64,000 bases of DNA, from the NCBI GenBank assembly GCA_003140215.1, contig PLJL01000004.1:323062-387061 (forward strand). The letters are read 5' to 3'. Of the stretch, positions 28,811-37,008 are shown in pieces. The notes beneath the pieces were generated by a model. The model was not told the DNA's origin. It was given only the letters and a program-made list of their open reading frames with translations, and did no database searches. Each line of letters opens with the position of its first letter. The first letter of the stretch is position 1. The translations under genes and the position numbers were made by a program. Source of the DNA: Vulcanimicrobiota bacterium. Lineage in GTDB: Bacteria; Vulcanimicrobiota; Vulcanimicrobiia; Vulcanimicrobiales; Vulcanimicrobiaceae.

Positions 28811-29819
28811 GGCCCACCTCCCCCGGCGCATGCGCCTCGAACGCGGCGTCCACGTCGTCGTCGGTGAACGCCTGCGGTGAGCGCCGCAGCAGCACGTCGA
28901 CGGTGCCGAGGATCCCGCGCGGGAAGAACAGGACGCACGCCACGAAGAGCGCGCCGAGGAAGATCTGCCACCACTGCGTGATCGTCGAGATGATGTCGTG
29001 TCCGATCACGTAGATGAACGCTCCCACCAGCGATCCCCACACCGTCCCCGCGCCGCCGAGGATCATGCTCAATACGAAGTAGCCCGACTGATGCCAGTCG
29101 AGCCTGAGCGGATCCGCAAAGTTGATCAGCAGCGCGAACATCGCGCCGCTAAGTCCCGCCATCGTAGCCGAGATCAGCAGCGCGACGAAGATGAACCGGT
29201 CGGTGTTGAGCCCGAGGTAGCGCGCCCGCGTCTCATTCTGGCGGATCGCAATGAGGGTGCGCCCGAACGGCGACCGCACCAGACCGCGAAACATGATGAC
29301 CGCGACGACGAACAGCACCAGTGCAAGGTAGTACATGGCGAGCTCGTTCACCGCCACGTGCGCCGACGGAAGGGCGAGCGGCGGTCGCGGCACGTTCATC
29401 CCATCCTCGCCGCCGGTCACGTCGGTGTAGCGGTACGCGATGAAGTAGAACACCTGGCCGAATGCGATCGAGAGCAAGCCGAAGTAGATGCCGCGCCGGC
29501 GCAGCAGGAACGGTGCCAGGATCAAACCGCCCAGGAACGCCGCAGCGATGCCGATCAAAATCGACTCGATGAAGTTGACGTCGAGGTACTTGACCGACAG
29601 CGCGACGCCGTAAGCGCCCAAACCGAAATATGCGGCGTTGCCGAAAGCGGGGAGCCCGGTGTACCCGAGCAGCAGGTTGACGCTCATCACCGCGATCGAC
29701 GTGACGAGCACCTCGCTCACGATCGATATGTCAAGGTGCGCCAGCGGCGAGAGCACGGGGCCGGCCGCGAACACCATGACGACGGCGGCCGACGCGATCA
29801 GCTCCGTGCGCGCCTTCAC
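28800..29819 (-). CDS. Liv-type ABC transporter permease (LivM), second system
   Basis: A 339-residue permease with LivM blocks NLLLGYTGLPAFGNAAYFGLGAYG, IRQNETRARYLGLNTDRF and MILGGAGTVWGSLVGAFIYV. The C-terminus has an extra acidic tail (FTDDDVDAAFEAHA) not needed for the core fold. GTG 29819 overlaps the LivH stop by four bases. Confidence 0.9.
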   Translation of the reverse strand: MKARTELIASAAVVMVFAAGPVLSPLAHLDISIVSEVLVTSIAVMSVNLLLGYTGLPAFGNAAYFGLGAYGVALSVKYLDVNFIESILIGIAAAFLGGLILAPFLLRRRGIYFGLLSIAFGQVFYFIAYRYTDVTGGEDGMNVPRPPLALPSAHVAVNELAMYYLALVLFVVAVIMFRGLVRSPFGRTLIAIRQNETRARYLGLNTDRFIFVALLISATMAGLSGAMFALLINFADPLRLDWHQSGYFVLSMILGGAGTVWGSLVGAFIYVIGHDIISTITQWWQIFLGALFVACVLFFPRGILGTVDVLLRRSPQAFTDDDVDAAFEAHAPGEVGRGV

Positions 29820-30688
29820 CCGAAGATGCCCTCCTCGCCGAAGAGCCCACGCGGCCGTACCATGAGGACGACCGCCATCAGGATGTACATCGACACTTCG
29901 CTGGCGGCAGGGATGAACAGCGTGGTGAGCGAGATCGCGATCCCGATCAGCAGCCCGCCGACGATGCTGCCGAACAGGCTACCCATCCCGCCGATGATCA
30001 CGGTGACGAAGGCCGGCATGAGCAGGTTGTTACCGCTGGTCGGCGAGAGCCCGAGCATCCCCGCCGCGAGCACCCCCGCGATTCCGGCCAGAAAGATACC
30101 GAGGCCGAAGTTGACGGCGTAGAGCACCTGCGTGTTGGTGCCCAGCGCCGCGATCATCTCGCTGTCCTGAACGGCTGCGCGCAGGCGTAGCCCGAAGCGC
30201 GTGCGGGTGAGGAAGAGTGCGAGCGCGACGATGGCAACGATCAGCACGACGACGATGAAGATACGGAACGTCGGAAAGACCATGAAGCCCAGGCTCGCGG
30301 CGCCGTCGAGCGCGTGCGGGGGCGAGAAGGGGACCCCGTTGGGGCCCCAGATCAGGCGGTAGATCTCTTCCGCCATGAGCGAGAGCCCGAACGTCATGAG
30401 CAGGCTGTAGAACGGCTCGCGCTTGTAGAGCGGACGCACCAGCGTCCGCTCTACGATGACGCCGACGATCACCGCGATCAGCGGCGCGGCGATCAGCGCG
30501 AACCAGAACGACGTGCCACGCGAGACCATCGTGAAGGCGAGATATCCCGCCAGCGTCATGAAGCTCCCGTGCGCCATGTTGATGGTGCCGGTGAGGTTCA
30601 TGATGAGCGAGAGCCCGAGCGCGACGATCGCATAGAACGCGCCCAGCACCAGCCCGTTGAAGAGCTGGGGCCCGATGTGCTCGATCAC
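29816..30688 (-). CDS. Liv-type ABC transporter permease (LivH), second system
   Basis: A 290-residue permease. The N-terminal block FNGLVLGAFYAIVALGLSLI, then MNLTGTINMAHGSFM, is the LivH signature; AAVQDSEMIAALGTNTQ and GGMGSLFGSIVGGLLIG follow. ATG 30688 is 10 bp after the binding-protein stop. With the 28800-29819 product it forms the membrane channel. Confidence 0.9.
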   Translation of the reverse strand: MIEHIGPQLFNGLVLGAFYAIVALGLSLIMNLTGTINMAHGSFMTLAGYLAFTMVSRGTSFWFALIAAPLIAVIVGVIVERTLVRPLYKREPFYSLLMTFGLSLMAEEIYRLIWGPNGVPFSPPHALDGAASLGFMVFPTFRIFIVVVLIVAIVALALFLTRTRFGLRLRAAVQDSEMIAALGTNTQVLYAVNFGLGIFLAGIAGVLAAGMLGLSPTSGNNLLMPAFVTVIIGGMGSLFGSIVGGLLIGIAISLTTLFIPAASEVSMYILMAVVLMVRPRGLFGEEGIFG

Positions 30689-30698
30689 TGGACGTGCT

Positions 30699-31967
30699 CT
30701 ATGGGTAGCCGAGCTTGCAGACTTTTTCTTTCTCTGCGATGGTCTGTTCGACGGCTTCTGCCGCGTTGACGTCGGTGACGTCGAAGAGGTCGAGCTTGTC
30801 CCCCGGCGTTCCGTCGGGCCGGATCTTCGCGACCCACATCGGCCACATCAGCTGATGATCTTCCTTCCGGTAGTACCCGCTCCCGGCGAAGATCGAGGTG
30901 AAGTGCACGTTCTCGATCGCCCGCGCGACCTTCACGGGATCGAGGCTCTTCGCATCGTTCATCGCTTGCGCCAAGCGGTCGAGCGTGATGTAACCGAACG
31001 CGTTGCGCGCTGTCGGGGGTTTACCGTAGCGCTTGATCGTGTCGGCGACGAACTTGTGCGCGACCGCGTTGCCCTTCCCCAGCGTCTTCTCGCTCTTGTA
31101 GTACCATTCGATGCCCCAGTAGCCTTGGCGCGCTTCGGGTGAGAGGCCGTAGAGCGGCTCCAGTTCGACCTGCGGACCGCCGACCGGATACTTCTTGAGC
31201 AGTCCGAATTGGTTCATCTGCTTGAGACAGTTGGTGTAGTCGTCGCCCTGGACGAGCACGAGTACGAGATCCGGCTTTGCCGCGTCGATCTTGGTGAGGT
31301 AGGAGCTGAAGTCGGTCGTACCCAGCGGCGTGAGCTCGTTGCCGACGATGCTGCCGCCGTTGTGCGCAAGCACGTCCTTGAAACCGGTTTCGAGCGAGTG
31401 GCCGTACGCGTAGTCCGGCGTGATCAGGAACCATCGCTTCCCGAACCGTTTGGCCAGCGCGTAGCCCGTCGCGTGCGTCTCCATCCACGTGCTGTGGCAC
31501 GTGCGGAACACGTTCCAGTGGCAGTTCTTCCCGGTGACGTCGTCGCTGTGTCCCCCGGAGTCCATGAAGAGCGTGCCGAGCGTGTTTGCGACGCCGGCGA
31601 CCGACAGCGAGACGCCGCTCGATACGGTGCCGACGAGTGCGGCGACCTTGTCCTGATTGACGAGTTTGCGCGCCTTTTGCGCCGCGACGCCGACGTCATT
31701 CTGCTCGTCTTCCTTCACGAGCTCGATCTTGCGGCCCATGATGCCGCCGCGCTTGTTCCATGCGTCGGCGGCCATCTCGAAGCCCCGGGTCTCGTTTTCG
31801 GCCGGTCCGGCGTAGACGCCGGTATACGGCTCGAGGAGCCCGATCTTGATCGCGTCGGCGGCTTCGCCGATCTGCGGGATGTAGGCGGGGATTCCGAAGA
31901 CCGCGGCGGCGCTGCCGGCGCCCGCCAGCTTGACGAACGAGCCACGATTAAGACGGGGACGGCTCAT
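30699..31967 (-). CDS. ABC transporter substrate-binding protein (LivK/amide-type), second system
   Basis: A 422-residue Peripla_BP_6 protein. The signal is Tat-like in layout but reads RLNRGSFVKLAGAG, with one Arg-Leu substitution, and is followed by GIPAYIP. The mature region opens IKIGLLEPYTGVYAGPAEN and includes GGIMGRKIELVKEDEQNDV, then VGTVSSGVSLSVA. This is the urea/amide or aromatic-acid branch rather than classic leucine binding. ATG 31967 has a strong GAGGAGGT three bases upstream. It is first in its operon and divergent from citrate synthase over 149 bp. Confidence 0.9.
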   Translation of the reverse strand: MSRPRLNRGSFVKLAGAGSAAAVFGIPAYIPQIGEAADAIKIGLLEPYTGVYAGPAENETRGFEMAADAWNKRGGIMGRKIELVKEDEQNDVGVAAQKARKLVNQDKVAALVGTVSSGVSLSVAGVANTLGTLFMDSGGHSDDVTGKNCHWNVFRTCHSTWMETHATGYALAKRFGKRWFLITPDYAYGHSLETGFKDVLAHNGGSIVGNELTPLGTTDFSSYLTKIDAAKPDLVLVLVQGDDYTNCLKQMNQFGLLKKYPVGGPQVELEPLYGLSPEARQGYWGIEWYYKSEKTLGKGNAVAHKFVADTIKRYGKPPTARNAFGYITLDRLAQAMNDAKSLDPVKVARAIENVHFTSIFAGSGYYRKEDHQLMWPMWVAKIRPDGTPGDKLDLFDVTDVNAAEAVEQTIAEKEKVCKLGYP

Positions 31968-32116
31968 AGGACCTCCTCTGAACACGACGGCGCGGCAGCT
32001 GAGCGCTGCGGCTGGGGAGAGTCCAGTTAAGACTTTGGTCGGACGTTGCCCTCTCGACGGCGCCGAAAAGCTGCGCCGTGGGGAGACGCGCGGTGCGTCG
32101 AGAATCCTGGACCGAT

Positions 32117-33325
32117 ATGCCGTCCACTGTCGTGAACCCGGGGCTCGAAGGCGTCGTCGTCGGCGAAACCGTTCTCAGCAACGTCGAGGGTCAGATCGGG
32201 CGGCTCACCTACCGCGGCTACGACATCCACGACCTCGCCTCCAACGTCGGCTTCGAAGAGGTCGTCCATCTGCTGTTCTACGGCGCGCTGCCGGCCCAGG
32301 CCGAGCTCGAGGCGCTGCACCGCTCGCTGGCCGCTCAGGGCGCCCTCCCGGAGTCGACGCTGGCGATCCTGCGTGCGATCCCGCGCGACGCCTGGCCGAT
32401 GGACGTCTTGCGAACGGCGATCTCGTCGCTCTCGCACGTGCTCCCGAACGACCCCACCGGCGCGCACGCCTCGGGCGTCGACGCGGCCTTCCCGCTGGTC
32501 GCCAAGACCAGCACTATCGTCGCGGCCTGGGACCGGCTGCGGCGCGGCCTCGACCCGATCGCCCCGCGCCCCGACCTCAAGCACGCGGCGAACTTCCTCT
32601 ACATGCGCACCGGCGAAGAGCCGACGCCCGAGCAGGAGCGTGCGCTCGACACCTACTTCGTGCTGCTCGCCGACCACTCGTTCAACGCGTCTACGTTTGC
32701 CGCGCGCGTGGTGGCCTCCACCAACGCCGACCTGTACTGCGCGGTGACGGCGGCCGTGGCGACCCTGACCGGGCAGCTCCACGGCGGTGCGCCGTCGGGG
32801 GTCATGGACACGCTCGAGGCGATCGTCGAGCCGGACCGCGCCGAGGGGTACGTGCGCGACCTGCTCGCGCGCGGCAAACGCGTGATGGGGATCGGGCATC
32901 GCGAGTACAAGATCCGCGATCCGCGGGCGCAGCATCTCGACGCCGAGGCGAAAGAGCTCGCGCAGCAAGTCGATTCGCGCTGGTACGAACTCGCCGTCGC
33001 GCTCGAGCAAGCCTCGAACAAGGTGCTCCAAGAAGCCAAGCCCGACCGCAAACTCTACGCCAACGTCGACTTCTATACCGCGCCGCTGCTCGCCGATCTC
33101 GGGCTGCCCAAGGACGAGTTCACCTGCGTGTTCGCCTGCAGCCGCGTCGCGGGCTGGTCCGCGCACGTTCTCGAGCAGTATTCGCACAACCGGCTCATTC
33201 GGCCGCAGGCGACCTACGTTGGGCCGCAGATCCACGCCTTGGAACCGCTGGCGCAGCGCGCCGCCTCCAACGGTCAGGCGACCCTTCGACGGAGCTCACG
33301 CGCACGTGACAGTTCGTCAGGGTGA
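32117..33325 (+). CDS. Citrate synthase family protein (citrate or 2-methylcitrate)
   Basis: A 402-residue short-type citrate synthase (usual for this type about 370-390). Active-site elements are the His region QLHGGAPSGVM, IGHREYKIRDPRA with the second His, and the Asp in NVDFYTAPLL; FACSRVAGWSAHVLEQY follows. It condenses acetyl-CoA (or propionyl-CoA) with oxaloacetate. ATG 32117 is chosen because the family N-terminus (GLEGVVVGET) starts just after; the ribosome site is weak. The last 14 residues (from TLRRSSRARD) and the stop are encoded by an inverted copy of the dispersed palindromic repeat, so the natural tail has been replaced or extended. Confidence 0.9.
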   Translation: MPSTVVNPGLEGVVVGETVLSNVEGQIGRLTYRGYDIHDLASNVGFEEVVHLLFYGALPAQAELEALHRSLAAQGALPESTLAILRAIPRDAWPMDVLRTAISSLSHVLPNDPTGAHASGVDAAFPLVAKTSTIVAAWDRLRRGLDPIAPRPDLKHAANFLYMRTGEEPTPEQERALDTYFVLLADHSFNASTFAARVVASTNADLYCAVTAAVATLTGQLHGGAPSGVMDTLEAIVEPDRAEGYVRDLLARGKRVMGIGHREYKIRDPRAQHLDAEAKELAQQVDSRWYELAVALEQASNKVLQEAKPDRKLYANVDFYTAPLLADLGLPKDEFTCVFACSRVAGWSAHVLEQYSHNRLIRPQATYVGPQIHALEPLAQRAASNGQATLRRSSRARDSSSG

Positions 33326-33326
33326 C
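33281..33326. repeat. Dispersed palindromic repeat, copy B (inverted)
   Basis: The reverse complement reads GTCACCCTGACGAACTGTCA and continues through the same inner CGTGCGCGTGAGC and CCGTCGAAGGGT as copies A and C, with a few substitutions. It overlaps the end of the citrate synthase gene, whose TGA (33323-33325) lies within it. A separate small palindrome, CAGGCTCAGCCTG (33341-33353), follows just before hisB. Confidence 0.85.
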
Positions 33327-33355
33327 ATGCCGCATGGCGACAGGCTCAGCCTGAC

Positions 33356-33952
33356 GTGACGGCGCGCAGCGCGCACGTGCGCCGCGAGACCAAAGAAACG
33401 CGCATCGATCTCCAGCTCGCGCTCGACGGCGGCCCGATCTCGATCGCCACCGAAGTCGATTTCTTCGACCACATGCTGGGCGCGCTCGCGACCCACGCCG
33501 GGTTAGGGCTAACGCTCGTCGCGCACGGTGACGGAATGGACCACCATCACCTCGTCGAGGACGTGGGGATCGCGTTGGGCCGCGCGATCGACGAAGCCCT
33601 CGGCGACAAGACCGGAATCGTGCGTTTCGGGTCGATCGCGGTCCCGCTCGACGACGCGCTGGTGCAGTGCGCGGTCGACTTGAGCGGCCGGCCGTATCTG
33701 AACTACGACGTCCCGCTTTCGGTGCCGGCGCTGGGAGCGTTGCCGACCGAGCTCATCCCGCATTTCTTTCGCAGCATCGTGGACCACGGAAAGTTCAACC
33801 TGCACTTGCTGCGCTGGGCCGGGACGAACAACCATCACCTGTGCGAGGCCGCGTTCAAAGCCTTTGCGCGCGCGTTCGGGCAGGCCAAAGTGCGCGGCGC
33901 CGAGCTGACCGTTCCGTCGACGAAAGGCTCGCTGACCGAACGCTCCGCCTAG
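33356..33952 (+). CDS. hisB: Imidazoleglycerol-phosphate dehydratase
   Basis: A 198-residue monofunctional HisB, catalysing the sixth step of histidine synthesis (Mn2+-dependent dehydration of IGP). The metal-binding repeats are clear: FFDHML and DHHHLVEDVGIALG in the first half, HFFRSIVDHGKFNLH and NNHHLCEAAFKAFARA in the second. GTG 33356 follows the CAGGCTCAGCCTG palindrome by two bases, so the hairpin may influence initiation. It is separated from hisH/hisA by about 3 kb. Confidence 0.93.
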   Translation: MTARSAHVRRETKETRIDLQLALDGGPISIATEVDFFDHMLGALATHAGLGLTLVAHGDGMDHHHLVEDVGIALGRAIDEALGDKTGIVRFGSIAVPLDDALVQCAVDLSGRPYLNYDVPLSVPALGALPTELIPHFFRSIVDHGKFNLHLLRWAGTNNHHLCEAAFKAFARAFGQAKVRGAELTVPSTKGSLTERSA

Positions 33953-33959
33953 CAGCCTG

Positions 33960-34106
33960 CTAGAGCGCCAGCATCACGACGACGACGACGCAGATCACGG
34001 AGATCCCCAGGCTCGTCGCCGAGAAGTCGTACTCCGCGGGCAGCGCCTTGGCGCGCCGGCGCTCGGGCCGGTTGCGCCGTTCGAGTCTGCCGCGGCGATC
34101 CGCCAT
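33960..34106 (-). CDS. Small basic single-pass membrane protein
   Basis: A 48-residue frame: a very basic N-terminal half (ADRRGRLERRNRPERRRAK) and a C-terminal membrane segment (SLGISVICVVVVVMLAL) running to the stop. This fits a C-tail-anchored small membrane protein with a cytoplasmic arginine-rich head. No family recognised; the ribosome site is weak. It is convergent with hisB, 7 bp apart. Confidence 0.5.
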   Translation of the reverse strand: MADRRGRLERRNRPERRRAKALPAEYDFSATSLGISVICVVVVVMLAL

Positions 34107-34445
34107 GATCGTCAAGCCGGTGGCCCTCCTAGCCGTTGGTGCGTTCTCTTCGTCTTTTCCGTGAAGCGCGCTAGGCCAAACGGGGCCGGTAGACGCTCTC
34201 GACCACGTCTTTCGCCTCAGCGTAGCAGCCGCAGCCCAAGCCCTCCAGGCCGGCCGCGTCACGCCGCTGGGGACAGGACATCGACAAAGCGGTTCCCCGC
34301 CGGCCGGCGACCGGGTTCCAAAACGGCCATCGTGATGCGGCCGATTTTGGGAATGCCTGATAGAGTTTCCGCCTTTTGGGGAAGGACGCCGATGCGCGCC
34401 AGTGTGCGGTGACGCACCGAACTTTACAAGGCGCAGAGGGCTAGC
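34107..34445. other. Intergenic stretch without a recognised gene
   Basis: About 340 bp with no frame I believe in. Two GGTTCC motifs with GGCCGGC between them (34290-34320) and a GTGCG-GTGA-CGCAC hairpin (near 34405) are visible. No known riboswitch, tRNA or small-RNA consensus was recognised. It must hold the promoter of the STAS/HATPase pair, which starts at its right end; GAGGG five bases before TTG 34446 is that gene's ribosome site. Confidence 0.4.
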
Positions 34446-34688
34446 TTGGATCTCCGTTTCCATCCGATCAGGTTGGACGGCAATCTCGACATCGGACGGT
34501 ATCCGGAGTTCCGGAGCGCCTTCGAGCGGGTACCGGCCGAGCTGCCGGTTCTGGTCGACATCAGCGACGCGACGGGCGTCGACTCGGTTTTCCGCGTCTT
34601 CGAGATTACCGGGATCGATGCCAAGCTCGCGGCTTTCGAGAACGCCGACGAAGCGTTGAGCGCGCTGGGCTCCGGCGCGCCGGGGTAG
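34446..34688 (+). CDS. Shortened STAS-domain protein (anti-sigma antagonist-like)
   Basis: An 80-residue protein from TTG 34446 (GAGGG five bases upstream). It begins like a STAS domain: a strand, LDGNLDIGRYPEFRSAF, then PVLVDISDATGVDSVFRVFEITGIDAKLAAF and ADEAL. The two halves match the start and end of SpoIIAA/RsbV-type folds, but roughly 20-25 residues that normally lie between VDS and the last strand-helix are absent. The Asp-Ser pair of VDS is where the regulatory phosphoserine usually sits. It lies 4 bp before an anti-sigma-type HATPase gene, the expected kinase/binding partner in partner-switching. Confidence 0.65.
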   Translation: MDLRFHPIRLDGNLDIGRYPEFRSAFERVPAELPVLVDISDATGVDSVFRVFEITGIDAKLAAFENADEALSALGSGAPG

Positions 34689-34692
34689 TGGG

Positions 34693-35118
34693 ATGAGTGT
34701 AAACGACTGCCGCTACTGGTCCTACGTCGGAGATGAGGTCGGCGAGGCGCGCCGGATACGGCGTGACGCGCGGCGCTTCCTCGAAGCGCAGGCCGACGCG
34801 GGACGCTCCGACCTCGACGGCGCCGAGCTCGTGGTCGGCGAGCTGGTCGCGAACGCGGTCCTGCACGGCGCGCCGCCGTTCGGCGTGTGCATCGACTGGG
34901 ACAACGACCCGCCGATGTTGTGCGTGGTCGACCGTGGCTGCGGGATGCCCCCGGTCTATCCCGCCCCCGGACCGGATTCCGAGACCGGGCGGGGACTGCT
35001 GATCGTCCGTGCGCTCGCCGGCGAGATCGTCATCGACTCCGCCGCCCGCAACGCGAGCGGGACGCGTGTGGTCGTGGCGCTGCCGGTTTTCCGTCGCGAG
35101 GGCCCGCACGCGGCCTGA
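34693..35118 (+). CDS. RsbW/SpoIIAB-type HATPase (anti-sigma factor-like kinase)
   Basis: A 141-residue HATPase_c_2 protein with N-box ELVVGELVANAVLHG, G1 box DRGCGMP and G2 box GRGLLIVRAL. It lacks a histidine-kinase dimerisation domain, so it is expected to bind or phosphorylate a STAS partner on serine and to sequester a sigma factor. Its partner is probably the 34446-34688 product (4 bp gap). No sigma factor gene is in the window. Start ATG 34693. Confidence 0.87.
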   Translation: MSVNDCRYWSYVGDEVGEARRIRRDARRFLEAQADAGRSDLDGAELVVGELVANAVLHGAPPFGVCIDWDNDPPMLCVVDRGCGMPPVYPAPGPDSETGRGLLIVRALAGEIVIDSAARNASGTRVVVALPVFRREGPHAA

Positions 35119-35179
35119 TCGGGTGCGCGAACAGGCGAGGGCGCGTGTGGGCCGGCGATGCGGCGGGAATAGCCGAGAA

Positions 35180-35869
35180 ATGCGCTACGCGGGTGGAAAC
35201 CTGCTTGTCGACGCGTTGCCTCCGGCCGACCGCGACCACGTCGCCGGACGGCTGACGGTGTTCCAGGCCGAGGTACCCGACTGCGTGGTGGGTCACGGTG
35301 AGGAGTACCGCGACGTCCTGTTTCCGATCGACGCGGTGTTTTCGATCACCGCGGAGCTGCGCCGCGGCGAAGTCTACGAAGTCGCCGCCGTCGGCCGCGA
35401 GGGCGTCATCGGTGCGGAGCTGCTGCTCGACGCGCCGGCCGCGCCGCGTTCGGTCATGTCGCAGGTCGGGGGACGCGCGGCGCGGATGGAGCGCGCGGCG
35501 TTCGAGGCGTGCGTCGAACGCAGCCGCGCGCTGGCGCGCGCGATCCAGCGGCATCTCTTGCGGCGCCTGTTCCTGGCCGAACAGCTGATCGCGTGCAATC
35601 TCGCGCACGACCTCACCGAGCGCCTCGCCCGCTGGATCCTGATGTTGCGCGACGAGCTGGGGCGGGACGAGTTCGAGCTGCGCGAGGATTTTCTGGGCAT
35701 GATGCTCGCGCTGCCGCGGGGGTCCGTGGCCGAAGCGACGTGGGTGCTCCAAGAGATGGGCGCGATCCGCTACGCGCAGGAGTCGGTCGCGGTGCTCGAG
35801 CTGCAAGCCTTGCGCGAGACCTGCTGCGAGTGCTACGAAGCCCAGCGCCGCTACGCCCCGACCGCCTAG
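35180..35869 (+). CDS. Crp/Fnr-like transcriptional regulator, paralogue 1
   Basis: A 229-residue protein from ATG 35180. The N-terminal jelly roll is recognisable (VLFPIDAVFSITAEL, then VGREGVIGAELLL), but the cAMP-binding signature is absent. The C-terminal winged helix is LREDFLGMMLALPRGSVAEATWVLQEMGAIRY. It ends with a Cys motif (ETCCECYEAQRR) shared with the 38315-39094 product. It may follow the STAS/HATPase pair as a third gene (61 bp gap). Its stop overlaps that of the convergent dehydrogenase-like gene. Confidence 0.82.
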   Translation: MRYAGGNLLVDALPPADRDHVAGRLTVFQAEVPDCVVGHGEEYRDVLFPIDAVFSITAELRRGEVYEVAAVGREGVIGAELLLDAPAAPRSVMSQVGGRAARMERAAFEACVERSRALARAIQRHLLRRLFLAEQLIACNLAHDLTERLARWILMLRDELGRDEFELREDFLGMMLALPRGSVAEATWVLQEMGAIRYAQESVAVLELQALRETCCECYEAQRRYAPTA

Positions 35870-37002
35870 CGGCGAGGGCGTATTCGGTAGATCGCGCCGG
35901 TTAGGTCGTCGCTGACGAACAGCGAGCCGTCGGTGCCGACGGCGACGCCGGTCGGGCGGCACGAGCGCGATCCGTCGGCGCCCTGACAGCCGCCGCCGAA
36001 TTCCGTCCACTGCACGTCTGGGTTCGACCAGTCGACCGCACGAGCCGGTTCGTCGTTCTTGAACGCCACGAAGGCGACCCGCGGCGGGACGAGCGGCCGG
36101 TGCCACGAGCCGTGCAGCGTGACGAACGCGCCGCCGCGGTAGCTCGCCGGAAACGCGTAGGCCCCTTTTGCGTCGGCCGGGTAGAACGCCGCGCCGATCG
36201 GCGTGTCGTATGCGGGAAAGATCACCTTCGGCAGCACCACGCCGCTGCAACTCGCGCCACCGATGGGCTTGCGATCGTCGTAGCACGTGATCCAGCCGTA
36301 ATCGGGCGTGCCCGCGTGCGCGCTGACGTCGTCGAAGATCTCATAGGGATGGCCGTGCTCGAGCTCGTCGCGCCCCGCGACGCCGGCCCATAGGTCGCCG
36401 TTGCCGGGCTGCACCGCCAGCGCGATCGCATTGCGAATGTCGACCGCGCGGGCATGCATGTTTTTCCCGTCCGGCGTCATCGCTTGGATCGTGGCGCGCG
36501 TGGGGTCCGTCTCGTTGCACGCGTTGCACGACGAGCCGACGCTCGCGTACAACGTGCCCTTGGAGAGCGCAAGCGTCGTGGTGCTGTGCACCCCCCCGCC
36601 GCCCGGGCGTACGCTGGCGATCTTCTGCGGCGCCGAGCGCGCTGCGCGGTCGCCGGACTGATACGGGATGCGCCACACACCGAACTGTCCGGCGGCGTAG
36701 AGCGTATCGCCGGCAAGCAAGACTCCCGCGACCGGCCCGTCGGCGATCGTGACGAACCGCCGCGCCTCGCCCGGAGCCTTCTCCGCGTCGGGGACGACGT
36801 AGATCGCGTCGCCGCCCGTGCCGGCGAAGAGATCGCCGTTGGGCGCGACGGCGAGCTCGCGCGCGCCGGGCACGGTCGCGATGCGCTCAACCGTGAACCC
36901 GGTGGGCGCGCGTAAACCGGCCTCGCCGGCGGCACGGGCATGGGGTGCGGGCAGGACCGCCAGGCCGGCGGCAAGCAACGCCGCGCCGCCGAGCGAACGC
37001 AG
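35866..37002 (-). CDS. Sugar/sorbosone dehydrogenase-like beta-propeller protein, exported
   Basis: About 378 residues of the PQQ-dependent soluble glucose/sorbosone dehydrogenase family, a six-bladed propeller. Evidence: GARELAVAPNGDLFAGT, GTLYASVGSSCNACNETDP, DIRNAIALAVQPGNGDLWAGVAGRDEL, DYGWITCYD and PTGVAVGTDGSLFVSDDLTGAIYRI. A signal peptide is visible (LGGAALLAAGLAVLPAPHARA). The start is a problem: between the signal and 37269 the frame has no ATG, GTG or TTG except TTG 36978, inside the signal. CTG 37002 gives the best signal peptide and is used here, with doubt. The 5' end abuts divergent hisH. Confidence 0.78.
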   Translation of the reverse strand: MRSLGGAALLAAGLAVLPAPHARAAGEAGLRAPTGFTVERIATVPGARELAVAPNGDLFAGTGGDAIYVVPDAEKAPGEARRFVTIADGPVAGVLLAGDTLYAAGQFGVWRIPYQSGDRAARSAPQKIASVRPGGGGVHSTTTLALSKGTLYASVGSSCNACNETDPTRATIQAMTPDGKNMHARAVDIRNAIALAVQPGNGDLWAGVAGRDELEHGHPYEIFDDVSAHAGTPDYGWITCYDDRKPIGGASCSGVVLPKVIFPAYDTPIGAAFYPADAKGAYAFPASYRGGAFVTLHGSWHRPLVPPRVAFVAFKNDEPARAVDWSNPDVQWTEFGGGCQGADGSRSCRPTGVAVGTDGSLFVSDDLTGAIYRIRPRR

Positions 37003-37008
37003 GCGTCC

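Noticed and set aside
34161..34412. 83-codon plus-strand frame in the 34107-34445 gap
   Set aside because: Arg/Pro/Ser-rich chance composition, no ribosome site, no recognisable motif.
34107..34445. Riboswitch (c-di-GMP or other) before the STAS gene
   Set aside because: The paired GGTTCC motifs and a small hairpin do not match a consensus I know; no conserved core was found.
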